Shown: positions 45,265 to 54,519, numbered from the stretch's first letter. The stretch: 64,000 nt of DNA from Gracilimonas amylolytica (GCF_002911695.1 NZ_PQBS01000027.1:104995-168994); one strand, 5' to 3'. Notes: generated by a model not told the origin, from the letters alone. Made by a program: numbers and translations.

Positions 45265-46337
45265 TGCTCAAATACTATAAATATCATCTGCCGTTTACTT
45301 CCCCGCTTCAGATCTCGGGGAATAAATTTTTTCATCGGGATGGAGTGATATTAACCTATGAAGATCCCGAAAGTGGTATAACAGCCTATGGGGAAGTCGC
45401 ACCCTTACCGGGTTTCTCAGATGAAGACCTTGAGGATGTGATCGAGGTGTTGAAAACCAACAAAGGTTACATCAACACATCCATCAAAGAAAATAACGGA
45501 AAAGAAGCCCTTAAGGTCCTCGATCAAATTCACCGCTTCCCTTCTCTCAGCTTTGGCCTGGATACCCTGTTACATGATCTTGCCGCAAAACGTGAATGCA
45601 AATCTCTTTCTTCCCACTTATTTGACCACTTCAATGCAGACATAAAATGTAATGCCACCATTGGTATTCAAGAGGTCAAAAGTGCTTTGAAAAAAGCTGA
45701 TGAATATGTAGAAGCCGGTTACTCCACGCTCAAGATCAAAGTTGGGTATCAGATCACACGAGAAGTACGCATCATAAAGCAGCTTCGTGAAAAATATCCT
45801 GAACTTAAGATTCGATTGGATGCCAATCAGGCCTGGCTCCCGGATGAAGCCATCAAACACCTCAGGTTACTGGAAAAATTTGACATTGAATACTGCGAGC
45901 AACCCGTCATAAAAGATGATATATACGGGTTAAAGCGGGTTACTGATGCGGTAAAAATTCCGATCGCTGCAGATGAATCTTTTCGGAACAAAAGGTCGGC
46001 TAAAGAACTATCATTTGTGAAAGCCATGAATGTGGTGATCATTAAACCAACGCTGATGGGGACCTACAAGGATATTTTCGTAACAAAAGAGATCGTTGAT
46101 ACTCATGTTATAGAAGCTGTGCTAACTACCGCACTTGAATCTGCGGTCGGTCGGGCAGCTATTGCAGCCCTTTCAGCAGGCTTAGGTGATCCTAAATATG
46201 CTCAAGGCTTGTCAACCGGCTCGTTTTTACAAGAGGATCTTACATCAGACAGTTGGCTTAACTCCCCGAATGTTAAGATCCCGGAAACTCCCGGTTTAGG
46301 AATAAATATTGAATTAGAAGGACTCGCAGAGCTTTAA
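45264..46337 (+). CDS. menC: o-Succinylbenzoate synthase
   Basis: A 357-residue enolase-superfamily dehydratase. The catalytic lysine is in LKIKVGY, metal ligands are D (IRLDANQAW), E (IEYCEQPV) and D (AADES), and the second lysine is in VVIIKPTLMG. It dehydrates the MenH product to o-succinylbenzoate. It begins on the last base of the menA stop codon and is separated from menE by 6 bases, so menA-menC-menE are one unit. Confidence 0.9.
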   Translation: MLKYYKYHLPFTSPLQISGNKFFHRDGVILTYEDPESGITAYGEVAPLPGFSDEDLEDVIEVLKTNKGYINTSIKENNGKEALKVLDQIHRFPSLSFGLDTLLHDLAAKRECKSLSSHLFDHFNADIKCNATIGIQEVKSALKKADEYVEAGYSTLKIKVGYQITREVRIIKQLREKYPELKIRLDANQAWLPDEAIKHLRLLEKFDIEYCEQPVIKDDIYGLKRVTDAVKIPIAADESFRNKRSAKELSFVKAMNVVIIKPTLMGTYKDIFVTKEIVDTHVIEAVLTTALESAVGRAAIAALSAGLGDPKYAQGLSTGSFLQEDLTSDSWLNSPNVKIPETPGLGINIELEGLAEL

Positions 46338-46343
46338 CGGTAT

Positions 46344-47828
46344 ATGTTCAAATCAAGGCTACATAATTTTGAATTCAGGAAAAATGAGAAACAGGATGTG
46401 TTCTTGTCTTCAAAACATGGAATGTACACTTATTCCGACCTTGATCGGTTTACGGCCTTTTTTAAGGATGTGGTAGAAGATAACGCAGATTCCCTAAAGT
46501 GGCCGGTAGCCTTCGTTACCGAATCCTCAGATGTCCTGGTCTTTTGTATCGCAGCGTGCTGGAGACTGGGTATCCCCTTTATTCCAATCGATCCAAACGC
46601 TAAAAATGGAGATCTCGAACAATACCTTGATGAACTCAAGCCTGCATTGATCTTCTGCGACAGTAAGAACCGAAGCCGGCTCGGTTTTGATAATGTTATT
46701 CAGATCGATGAAAATTTCTTCCTAAACTCCTTTAATTTTGATGCCCGTAACGTAGATCTTCCTGAAGCGGATGATCTGGACGACGAACTCGTTTTTGGAT
46801 ATTTCTTTACTTCCGGCACCACCAGTGAACCCAAGATCGTCCCACTGAAAAGACGACAGATCCTGAGTGCTGCCATTGCCTCGGCTGAGAACTTCAAACC
46901 CGATCCCAACCATTTTTGGTTGCTTTGTCTGCCTCTGAATCATATCGGAGGCATATCCATTATTTTGCGCTCGCTGATCTATGGATCGGCCATCTACCGG
47001 CTTGGTAAATTTGATGAGGAAATGGTTCGTGAATTTTTGGAGGAAAATAAGCGATTTCAGGCTGCCTCCTTGGTCCCAACCATGCTTAAGCGCCTGATGA
47101 ACGACTCCCTTTTTAAAACTCATCGCGAGTTCAAATCCATCCTGCTTGGGGGCGGACCGGTTACCCAACAGTTACTGAGAAAAGCCGCTGAGCGGGGTAT
47201 TCCTATCGTTTCCAGTTACGGCATGACGGAGACCTGTGCACAGATCATAGCCAATCCGTTACTGGCTCCGTCCGGTATGTACACCCCCCTGAAAAGCGTG
47301 GGAAAACCTTTTCCTCCGAACGAAATGCAAATCAGGGATGAAAACGGAAAAGTATTGGGCAAGAATCAGTCAGGCCTGTTATGGCTTAAAGGTCCCCAGG
47401 TCTTTGACGGTTATTACAACAGCTCAGAAAATGATATCAAATTTGATGAGGATGGATGGTTCAATACGGGTGACTATGGGCACATGAATGGCTTTGGCCA
47501 CCTCTTCATTGAATCCCGTCGTACCGATCTCATCGTCACCGGTGGCGAGAACGTAAACCCCAATGAAGTGGAAGAAGCCATGCTCAAGCTTCCGCTGATC
47601 AAGGAAGCCGTTGTGATCGGCTTGCCGGATGAGGAATGGGGCGAACGGGTAACAGCCGTGGTCACCCTGACCAATGGCAAGACCCCGCAGATCGAAGAGA
47701 TCAAGGAACAGCTCAAAGACATGTTGATCGACTTCAAGATCCCCAAAGAACTCAAGATCGTGAAAGATTTTCCTATGACCGAAACGGGAAAGGTCAAACG
47801 CTGGGAACTGGTTAAGAAGTTTGGGTAA
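46344..47828 (+). CDS. menE: o-Succinylbenzoate-CoA ligase
   Basis: A 494-residue ANL-family ligase that adenylates o-succinylbenzoate and transfers it to CoA for MenB. P-loop TSGTTSEPKIVPL at about 158-170, the acyl site SYGMTETCAQI, ATP motif NTGDYG, hinge GGENVNPNEVEEA and the C-terminal lysine in TETGKVKRWEL are all present. Its place after menC makes the substrate assignment firm. No terminator with a T tract was seen behind it; a hairpin (48076-48095) lies 250 bases downstream. Confidence 0.9.
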   Translation: MFKSRLHNFEFRKNEKQDVFLSSKHGMYTYSDLDRFTAFFKDVVEDNADSLKWPVAFVTESSDVLVFCIAACWRLGIPFIPIDPNAKNGDLEQYLDELKPALIFCDSKNRSRLGFDNVIQIDENFFLNSFNFDARNVDLPEADDLDDELVFGYFFTSGTTSEPKIVPLKRRQILSAAIASAENFKPDPNHFWLLCLPLNHIGGISIILRSLIYGSAIYRLGKFDEEMVREFLEENKRFQAASLVPTMLKRLMNDSLFKTHREFKSILLGGGPVTQQLLRKAAERGIPIVSSYGMTETCAQIIANPLLAPSGMYTPLKSVGKPFPPNEMQIRDENGKVLGKNQSGLLWLKGPQVFDGYYNSSENDIKFDEDGWFNTGDYGHMNGFGHLFIESRRTDLIVTGGENVNPNEVEEAMLKLPLIKEAVVIGLPDEEWGERVTAVVTLTNGKTPQIEEIKEQLKDMLIDFKIPKELKIVKDFPMTETGKVKRWELVKKFG

Positions 47829-48292
47829 GGATCTAACCAATCCATCATTCGGCTCAGTATATTTTTGGAACAAATTCCAATACCAACAAGAGCCGGGTGA
47901 TGGAGCAAGCTGTGGCACCTTATTCTTTAACTAAGCTCATGTCTCATATAAACCACCATCCATCACCCCGTCCTCTCCTTAGCTGATGAACATTCAATTA
48001 CGATCGGACGGAATGATGGTTTATTAGAACGCTATGATTTTTTGGAGAAGATCCCTGAGAAATCACCGGATCTAGCCCCGTCCTTCAGGGCGGGGTAAAT
48101 TAGCACCATGACGTACAACCTCCACCTGGTTGGTATAAAAGCCACTGATGTTTACCGGAGGTTGGCCTTTGTGGTTTTTAGAAAACAATGTACGAGCATG
48201 GCTTTCTTATTTCACGGGAAGCAGGAGCTTCCGGGACTGTGTTCCGAGGATGGACTTTCGGATCGAGTACATATCCGCCTTGAGGCCGGATA
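47829..48292. other. Gene-free gap after menE with degenerate palindromes
   Basis: No credible gene. It holds the GC-rich hairpin at 48076-48095, an 8-bp inverted repeat (CAACCTCC 48116-48123, GGAGGTTG 48157-48164), a GGAAGC/GCTTCC hairpin (48217-48232) and a weaker TCCGA/TCGGA pair (48243-48262). An ATG-started frame at 48108-48362 is poor in coding character and overlaps the following gene. The stretch looks like decayed mobile or REP-type DNA. Confidence 0.5.
48076..48095. repeat. GC-rich hairpin, IS200/IS605-end-like
   Basis: A stem of 8 pairs (CCCCGTCC with GGGCGGGG, one G-T wobble) closes a TTCA tetraloop. It is flanked by TAG and TAAATTAG and has no T tract. GC-rich hairpins like this one are typical of IS200/IS605 ends and of solo palindromes left by RAYT-type transposases. 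It lies in a gene-free stretch of 464 bases. Confidence 0.45.
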
Positions 48293-49483
48293 TTACTTAA
48301 TTAACAATAGGAATTGGGTCATCCCCTTCATTTCAGACCCCTCATATTTCGTGTTTACCTGATACTTTTTGATCAAAAGATCACTGCTGAATACTGAATA
48401 GTAGTAGCCTTCATCATCCCGCACGGAAAGACTACCCAACCCTTCTACAAAATCTGAGTCCTCAAAGGTATATAACAGTTCGTGGTCTGCATTATACACA
48501 TCCATAAAGTGCTCATAGATCGGAGATTCTGTATCACCGGTTGATGCCCGGCGGGCATAAGCATGTGGGTCATCAATATTGACCGGGTGTTCAACCTGTA
48601 TCAGGTAAAGGTCGCTATTTAAAAATATAGGCGAACCAATGCTACCTAATCCATATAAACTCACACTGTTCTCGCTGGTATATATTCCGGGACCTAACGT
48701 ACCATCGAATTCCCTCTGAACTTCAGTCTTCAGATTGCCATCATAATCATACATCTGAAATGTATAATCGGTACCAAAACTGTAATAGAATCCATCTTCT
48801 TGCATAGCAAATCCTCCCCAGAGTGTTGCCCGGCTGTATTCATCTGCTTCCGTTTCAGTGATCTTGAAATCACTGATCACTCTAAGGCTATCTGATATCT
48901 CCATCGTATAGACTAATGCACCCACGGCCCCATAATTAGCCCCACTCATCAAGACCTTCCCATCATCACGTATGCCGACCATACTAGCAAAACGCATATC
49001 TTCAGGCAGATCATAAGTTTTGATAAAATTACCGGACAGATCGAATTCATCTAACCGGGAGCCCTGAACATTCGATATATATAACTTATCCTTATACAGA
49101 CTCATCCCAAACGGACTTTCAAGATCACCGGGGCCTTTGCCCTCTTCTCCAACAGCCCAGCGGAGATTACCCTCTGGATCCAAAGAGATCAGCTTGCTCA
49201 ACCGGCGGTCTATGAAATAGAAATTACCCTCGTCGTCAATTTGCAAATAGCCGACATTGCTAATCACCGGTTCTTCGATCATTGAAAGATCAATGGTCTC
49301 AACCAGTTCAAACTCAACCGGTGCCTCTTCATCCTGCAAAAGCCCCACAGAGGGATTATAGATCACCCCGTTTTCCTTTTTGATGGCAGAGGTATCATCC
49401 CCACCACTTCCGCATCCAAAACCGGTTATCATTAGTACTGATACTAATAAGCCGGTAAAATTTCTATGTGTTTTGTAGTCCAT
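48293..49483 (-). CDS. Six-bladed beta-propeller lipoprotein
   Basis: A 396-residue exported lipoprotein: hydrophobic residues 10-22, lipobox-like GFGC with the cysteine at 24. The body repeats a beta-propeller unit: YLQIDDEGNFYFIDRRLSKLISLDPEGNL, then EGKGPGDLESPFGMSLYKDKLYISNVQGSRLDEFDLSGNFI. This is the 6-bladed (TolB/NHL-like, DUF5128-type) family, common in Bacteroidota, of unknown ligand. It is paralogous to the next gene (both share GPGDLE and GSRLD). It is the last gene of the RND efflux unit. Confidence 0.8.
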   Translation of the reverse strand: MDYKTHRNFTGLLVSVLMITGFGCGSGGDDTSAIKKENGVIYNPSVGLLQDEEAPVEFELVETIDLSMIEEPVISNVGYLQIDDEGNFYFIDRRLSKLISLDPEGNLRWAVGEEGKGPGDLESPFGMSLYKDKLYISNVQGSRLDEFDLSGNFIKTYDLPEDMRFASMVGIRDDGKVLMSGANYGAVGALVYTMEISDSLRVISDFKITETEADEYSRATLWGGFAMQEDGFYYSFGTDYTFQMYDYDGNLKTEVQREFDGTLGPGIYTSENSVSLYGLGSIGSPIFLNSDLYLIQVEHPVNIDDPHAYARRASTGDTESPIYEHFMDVYNADHELLYTFEDSDFVEGLGSLSVRDDEGYYYSVFSSDLLIKKYQVNTKYEGSEMKGMTQFLLLIK

Positions 49484-49576
49484 TTATTCGATTGATCTGT
49501 TCTCGTTTTTTTAAATATAACTTTGGTACTATAGCATAACCGCTAAGAACGCGAAGGTTCACAAAGATGTCTCAAA

Positions 49577-50734
49577 CTAGCGCTCTTTACTCAAACTTTG
49601 TGAACTCTGTAATAAAAGCACTTCATATTTAATCACTCTCGGGTAAGGATCATTAGTTGCAGTATACAAGTGTCCGTTTTTATCGCTATGTAATATACTG
49701 CCAATTTTAGGCCTAAAACCATCTGACAAAATTGAATACAATAATTCACCCTTCTTCGAATAAAAATCTAATGAATTCTTTGCCTCCAATGGCACAAATT
49801 CACCCTTCAATGCCGATTCAGCAGCTTTATCAGGATTTTTAATGTTTTCCGGCCAAACAACATTATTCATAAGTAAACTATCCGAAAGCTGATAAAAGCT
49901 GGTAAGGCCACCAAGCTGAACTGCATATCCTCGGCTAGAATTACGTGCAACACCAACTCTTACAAATTCCGGAAAATCTCTTTTTATGCTTTTATAGATT
50001 GAACCAAATAAATCATAATAATCCAATCGATAATTAGCCACTCCCGCAATGACTATATGTTCACCTATAACGGTAGCTTCTTTTGCTATCTGAGCACCTG
50101 CAGGAATATTCAAATCAGTATCGTCAAATGCATTGAACTGTGATACTAATTCAAATTCATTTTCAATATCTAAAACAGAGATTTTAATACCGGGTTTTCC
50201 ATACACTACATTTTCTAACACTAAATAGGATTTGTTCAGGACACCCACAATTTTGACGGGGTTTGTTGATATGTCATACATGTCAATTGATCTAATAAAC
50301 CTGCCTTTTAGATCAAATACATCTAGCCTCGAACCAAAAATATTTGATACAAATACGTGTTCTTTACTGACTGCTATAGCTAATGGATTTTCAAGATCTC
50401 CTGGTCCCCTTCCTTCCTGATCAATTTTCCAGATCAGGTCGCCTGAATCTGAAAACTTAACTAAAATGTTCAATTGGTTGTCTAACACATATATATTTTC
50501 TTCTGCATCTGTATCCAAACCAACAATTTTACCCCTTGTTGAAAACGCAATGCCTTGATCGGGGAATTCTTTACCAAAAGAACGAACCTTCTTGAATTCA
50601 ATTGGAACGAATGCTTTTGCCTGCCATAACCCTTCATGTGGATTCATTATTTCTATCGGTTGTGAGACTACTACACCCCCAATAACAAAAAAATGAAGAA
50701 GGAACATGCTCAAATATCTATATAGTTTTCCCAT
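49577..50734 (-). CDS. Six-bladed beta-propeller protein with signal peptide
   Basis: A 385-residue exported protein, signal peptide about residues 1-24 (VVVSQP). It has the same propeller units as the downstream gene: NIYVLDNQLNILVKFSDSGDLIWKI, EGRGPGDLENPLAIAVSKEHVFVSNIFGSRLDVFDLKGRFI. Base composition is visibly AT-richer than that of the sister propeller and the RND genes, which suggests separate arrival or a different history. The RND permease ends 13 bases before it. Function unknown; a binding or sensor role at the envelope is inference. Confidence 0.78.
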   Translation of the reverse strand: MGKLYRYLSMFLLHFFVIGGVVVSQPIEIMNPHEGLWQAKAFVPIEFKKVRSFGKEFPDQGIAFSTRGKIVGLDTDAEENIYVLDNQLNILVKFSDSGDLIWKIDQEGRGPGDLENPLAIAVSKEHVFVSNIFGSRLDVFDLKGRFIRSIDMYDISTNPVKIVGVLNKSYLVLENVVYGKPGIKISVLDIENEFELVSQFNAFDDTDLNIPAGAQIAKEATVIGEHIVIAGVANYRLDYYDLFGSIYKSIKRDFPEFVRVGVARNSSRGYAVQLGGLTSFYQLSDSLLMNNVVWPENIKNPDKAAESALKGEFVPLEAKNSLDFYSKKGELLYSILSDGFRPKIGSILHSDKNGHLYTATNDPYPRVIKYEVLLLQSSQSLSKER

Positions 50735-50747
50735 ATTTTTGAATTTT

Positions 50748-53700
50748 TCATTCTACATTTTTAATTCTTTCAGCAGAACTCTTCACCCTCAACCCCGTCA
50801 TCACCAACAAAAGGATCGTACTGATCGACAGTCCCCAGATGACCACAATGGCCAGGTTTTCCCAGAATTCGTTGTTGCCGAATATCATCATCGGGATCAA
50901 TCCTGTGATGGTGGTTACCGTCGTGATCAGAATAGCACGGATGCGTTTTCGGTACACATGCATCCAGCAGCGCAACCCAAAGATACCATTATCATTTTCC
51001 AGCTGTTTCTGATGATAAATGAGGATCGCATTATTCACCACCACTCCGATACATAACAATGAGCCGGCAATAGCCCCGCGATCAAAAGCCATATCATTGG
51101 CCAGCGTACCCAGCATGATGCCAACAAGGCTGAATGGCACCGCCATGATCACAAAGATGGGATACTTCACGCTTTCAAGCAGGGCCGACACGATCATCCA
51201 CACGCTTAGCAGACTTAACAGGGCGATAAAAATGAAATTCCGGCTGCTGTCATCGTTGCCGAAGCCAAAGAATCCGCGTCCAAAATTGATCTCAGCCCCT
51301 ACCGGAACGGGTGTGGTCTCGATCACCGATTCAATGAAATCCCGTCCCATGCGGTAATTCCCAAGATAATCCACCGTTACGGTTCTTTCATATGATTGAT
51401 TATTGCGCCGAATCTCCGTCAAACCTCCTTCCTGCACGATCTCACCGATCCGGCTGATATTGAAGTTCACGTCCCCAAACTTTCGGGTCCGGTTCATCAT
51501 GTCTTTCTCAAAGGCCCTGTCGCGCTCACTCCGCCCGATCAGATACATTTCCTGCCCCCCAAACTCGACCTTGCCAACGGTATTCTCCGGGTTCAAGTCC
51601 AGCATCAGTGTTGAGATGACCTCCCTTCGGTTCAGGTCATTGGCAAGTATGCGCTCTTCATTCAACCGCAGTATGTATTGCTGAAAATCATCCCGGCGAT
51701 AGTAATAGCTTGAGTTGATATCCACCTCCCGCACTCGGCGACTGGTTTTCAATCTGCGTTCTATGTCCTTGGCCAGGTTCAGTAATTCATCGTATGAATA
51801 GCCTTCCAGGCGAATGGAGTGGTTGGAGGAACCTCCTCCAAATCCGGTACTGATCCCCTGAAGATTCAACCCGGATACAGACAAGGCAAAATTCCCGGTT
51901 CGGGCACCCAGGAATGCGGCCTCCCCAAAAAAGGTGTAGGGGTCGGTATCGTACAGATACTCCGGATCGACTACAAACCGCATTCGGGCTCCAAAATATT
52001 CTGACAGATTGGCCTCATAATACTTAAAGGCATGGGCGTAAGGCTCCACGATGGTCTCATAATTCTTCACGATCTTGTCGATCTCTGACAACGGCGTGCC
52101 CTGAGGGGCCTGAATGTACACATTGATGCTTTGCTCATTCCCACGCCTCCAGGGACTGCCAAAGTAGGTTTCGTCTGAAAACCGTTTGGTCAGTCCGCCA
52201 ATCCAGTCGTCAATGGAATCCCGGTTATCAAAATAGACCTGAGTGAATTCCGGCCACCAGGTTCCCTCTTCAGAATCCCATTCCGGTTCCTCAATAGCAA
52301 ATAGCGGCAGACCTATCACACCGATCAGGACTACCGGCAGTATCCATCTGAGTTTTGACTTCAACAGGAAGCTTTTCATAACTAAACGGTTCAGCCAGCC
52401 TGAGACCCGACCGGATCTTTTCTTCTCTGTGATCTCTGGGGTGAGCCATACCAGTGCATAGGGAATCCACGTGAAGGCGATTAAAACTGAACAAACCAGT
52501 GTAACCGTTAGAGCTACGGCCAACGGCACCAGGAAAATTCGAAGTTCATCGAGGGCAAACAGCAGCGGGATAAAGATCCCTACTGTCGTAAAGGTACTTC
52601 CCAGTACCGGCACCACCGAATTTCCGATCTCATTTAGTATATGCTCAATACGCCCCGATTTTTCAGCTGGCAAACCGGGATTCAAGTGTTCAAAAACCAC
52701 CACCGCATTATCGATCAGCATACCGAGGGCCACTGTGATTCCAGCCAGCGTGATGATATTCAGGCTATATCCCAGCAAGTATAGCACGATCAGGCTTAGT
52801 AATACGGAAAAGGCCACGCTGCCCATGATCACAAAAGGGGCCCTGAGCTTACGGATGAACAGGATCACCACAAAGAATACCAGTATCCCACTTACGATGG
52901 CCTGCAGCTGAAGGTCATCAAACTGCTGACGCAATTCCTCTGTGGAGTCTACAGTGAGCATAAGGGATAAACTTTCCGGGAGCTGGGCTTCAATATCGTC
53001 CATCGCCTGAAGTACATTTTCAGCCAGTGTAAAGGCATCCGCTCCCGATTCCTTCACAAATTCTATGGTCAGGGCTGGATCTCCGTTTATGCGTTTGATG
53101 GATTTTGCCGGGTAATCCTGAACGGATATTTCTGCAAGGTCATCCAGTACCAGTTGCTTTCTGGAACCGGGAAGTTCAACTTTGAGTCCGGCAATATCGG
53201 CAATGCTGTTGAATTTTGGCGGGATGATCAGACTGTAGCGGGAAATGCCCTCTTCCAGAAATCCGGCAGAACGCCAGCTCAGCTGCTCACGGACCTGCAA
53301 TAAGATCTGCCGGGGTGACAAATCGTATTTTTCAACCTCATCCACATTGAATTCAATGACCAGTGCCGGATCCTGCACGCCACGGATAGCCACCTCGGCA
53401 AGTCCCTCTATGGAGAGTAACTTCGGGCGGATGTTGGTTCGCGTATACTCCAGCAGCTGTCGCGGAGCCATATCCCCATTCAGCGTATAGACAATAAAGG
53501 TCTGCTGATCTTCAAGCTCATCGGGAACCTGACGGGTGATACTTGGCGGTGACACACTTTCAGGAAGATTCTCATCCAGCGTAAACAGGTATTCCCTCAG
53601 CTCAAGCACGCGGTAATCAACCGGGGAATCCTTGCGGAAAGTAATGGTCACTGAAGACCTTCCCTCCTGAGTGATGGAGCGAATATCAGTCACATCCCGA

Positions 53701-53912
53701 AGACGATTGGCTTCTCTTTCCACCTTTCGGGTGATCTCCATCTCCATGATCTCGGGAGACGTACTGCCCCAGTTATAACTGACCGTTACCGAAGGTAAGT
53801 TGAGTTCAGGCGTGCTCTCAACCGGCAACACACGCCATACCGCCACCCCTATCACACACACGATGATATAGAAAAAAGAAACGAGGTATTTTCGGTTAAG
53901 GAGTTCTTTCAA
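50748..53912 (-). CDS. RND efflux permease B
   Basis: A 1054-residue inner-membrane RND pump, the usual length, with two halves of six membrane segments and two large periplasmic loops. The proton-relay aspartates are in GITVALGMLIDNAVVVFEH (TM4), and the N-terminal pattern YLVSFFYIIVCVIGVAVWRVLPVESTPELNLPSVTVSYNW is typical. It exports drugs, metals or lipids by proton exchange; substrate unknown. It shares one adaptor gene with a different permease (55633-58668), from which it is separated by the DUF559 cassette. The outer-membrane channel is not in the window. Confidence 0.9.
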   Translation of the reverse strand: MKELLNRKYLVSFFYIIVCVIGVAVWRVLPVESTPELNLPSVTVSYNWGSTSPEIMEMEITRKVEREANRLRDVTDIRSITQEGRSSVTITFRKDSPVDYRVLELREYLFTLDENLPESVSPPSITRQVPDELEDQQTFIVYTLNGDMAPRQLLEYTRTNIRPKLLSIEGLAEVAIRGVQDPALVIEFNVDEVEKYDLSPRQILLQVREQLSWRSAGFLEEGISRYSLIIPPKFNSIADIAGLKVELPGSRKQLVLDDLAEISVQDYPAKSIKRINGDPALTIEFVKESGADAFTLAENVLQAMDDIEAQLPESLSLMLTVDSTEELRQQFDDLQLQAIVSGILVFFVVILFIRKLRAPFVIMGSVAFSVLLSLIVLYLLGYSLNIITLAGITVALGMLIDNAVVVFEHLNPGLPAEKSGRIEHILNEIGNSVVPVLGSTFTTVGIFIPLLFALDELRIFLVPLAVALTVTLVCSVLIAFTWIPYALVWLTPEITEKKRSGRVSGWLNRLVMKSFLLKSKLRWILPVVLIGVIGLPLFAIEEPEWDSEEGTWWPEFTQVYFDNRDSIDDWIGGLTKRFSDETYFGSPWRRGNEQSINVYIQAPQGTPLSEIDKIVKNYETIVEPYAHAFKYYEANLSEYFGARMRFVVDPEYLYDTDPYTFFGEAAFLGARTGNFALSVSGLNLQGISTGFGGGSSNHSIRLEGYSYDELLNLAKDIERRLKTSRRVREVDINSSYYYRRDDFQQYILRLNEERILANDLNRREVISTLMLDLNPENTVGKVEFGGQEMYLIGRSERDRAFEKDMMNRTRKFGDVNFNISRIGEIVQEGGLTEIRRNNQSYERTVTVDYLGNYRMGRDFIESVIETTPVPVGAEINFGRGFFGFGNDDSSRNFIFIALLSLLSVWMIVSALLESVKYPIFVIMAVPFSLVGIMLGTLANDMAFDRGAIAGSLLCIGVVVNNAILIYHQKQLENDNGIFGLRCWMHVYRKRIRAILITTVTTITGLIPMMIFGNNEFWENLAIVVIWGLSISTILLLVMTGLRVKSSAERIKNVE

Positions 53913-53961
53913 GAGTTTTATGATTAATTTAAATACGCTTAACGCAAATACAATTAATTTG

Positions 53962-53997
53962 GAGTTTCCCCTCCTCGGAGGGGATCAAGGGGTGGGT
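53962..53997 (+). repeat. Left inverted repeat of the DUF559 cassette
   Basis: A 36-base repeat with four differences from the reverse complement of 54374-54409. It contains the CCCCTCC/GGAGGGG palindrome and codes for the last codons of the nuclease gene. Confidence 0.85.
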
Positions 53998-54371
53998 CTT
54001 CCATAGTTTTTTAAGATCCACCGTTCAATTTCAGTTAACACACTTTGTGTATAATGTTTTGCATCTGATTCAGAAAACCTCAGAAAAGAAACACCCAAAT
54101 TTTCTAGTTCTTGTTGTCTTACTTGATCATATCCAATTTTGAAATCATGAGACCGACCATCAATTTCGATGGCTAGTCTCAAATCTTTACAATAAAAGTC
54201 TACAATGTATTTATGAATGGGTTTCTGGCGATCAAAATCGTAACCCAGGATCTGTTTTTTCTTTAGTCCTTTCCATAGTTCAATTTCTCCTGGAGTTGAG
54301 TTTTTCCGAAGTTTTTTAGCTATTGAAACTAATTCTTTTCGATATGGAATGATTTTTCTCCTTGGCGACAT
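53985..54371 (-). CDS. DUF559 endonuclease-like protein
   Basis: A 128-residue protein of the DUF559 family (Vsr/MutH-like PD-(D/E)xK fold). N-terminal helix KKLRKNSTPGEIELWKGLKKKQILGYDF, then YIVDFYCKDLRLAIEIDGRSHDF, where D58, E69 and D71 form the metal site, and EIDG is the family signature; ends VSFLRFSESDAKHYTQSV. The usual length is 110-130. Such nucleases occur often as single genes in Bacteroidota, with unknown target. Here it starts 3 bases inside the right repeat and ends within the left one, so gene and repeats form one unit. Confidence 0.85.
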   Translation of the reverse strand: MSPRRKIIPYRKELVSIAKKLRKNSTPGEIELWKGLKKKQILGYDFDRQKPIHKYIVDFYCKDLRLAIEIDGRSHDFKIGYDQVRQQELENLGVSFLRFSESDAKHYTQSVLTEIERWILKNYGRPTP

Positions 54372-54373
54372 TT

Positions 54374-54409
54374 ACCCACCCCTTAATCCCCTCCCAAGAG
54401 GGGAAATTC
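54374..54409 (-). repeat. Right inverted repeat of the DUF559 cassette
   Basis: Reverse-complement partner of 53962-53997 (32 of 36 positions agree). It stands directly upstream of the nuclease start codon, so it may also carry its promoter. Confidence 0.85.
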
Positions 54410-54468
54410 TTGGTTAAATCTGTTGGTTCGTAAAAGCATTATCATCTCAAATAGTGGTTTAAAAATGA

Positions 54469-54512
54469 AAAATTTAAAATGCTCTTAGCATCCATTCTTC
54501 ATTTTAAATTTT
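54469..54512 (-). terminator. AT-rich hairpin behind the RND adaptor gene
   Basis: A 13-bp perfect inverted repeat (AAAATTTAAAATG at 54469-54481, CATTTTAAATTTT at 54500-54512), 7 bases past the adaptor gene's stop, followed on the minus strand by TTTTTCATTTTT. The stem is AT-rich, so its strength as a terminator is doubtful. Confidence 0.45.
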
Positions 54513-54519
54513 GAATTTT

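Larger units (their letters stand above)
53962..54409. mobile_element. DUF559 nuclease cassette with 36-bp terminal inverted repeats
   Basis: A 448-base unit: inverted repeats at 53962-53997 and 54374-54409 agree at 32 of 36 positions, and a single gene (53985-54371) fills the space between them. Each repeat also carries its own small palindrome (CCCCTCC...GGAGGGG). The last residues of the protein (GRPTP) are coded by the left repeat. A 3-bp TTG stands at both outer borders, too short to prove a target duplication. It lies between the RND permease B and the adaptor gene, inside the efflux unit. No transposase is present. Confidence 0.72.

Noticed and set aside
48108..48362. Open frame of 84 codons in the gap after menE
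   Set aside because: It crosses two inverted repeats, overlaps the end of the propeller gene on the other strand and has no protein-like pattern; it is likely chance.
53959..54412. TTG on both outer borders of the DUF559 cassette as target-site duplication
   Set aside because: Three bases are expected by chance about once in 64 comparisons, so it is not evidence of transposition.
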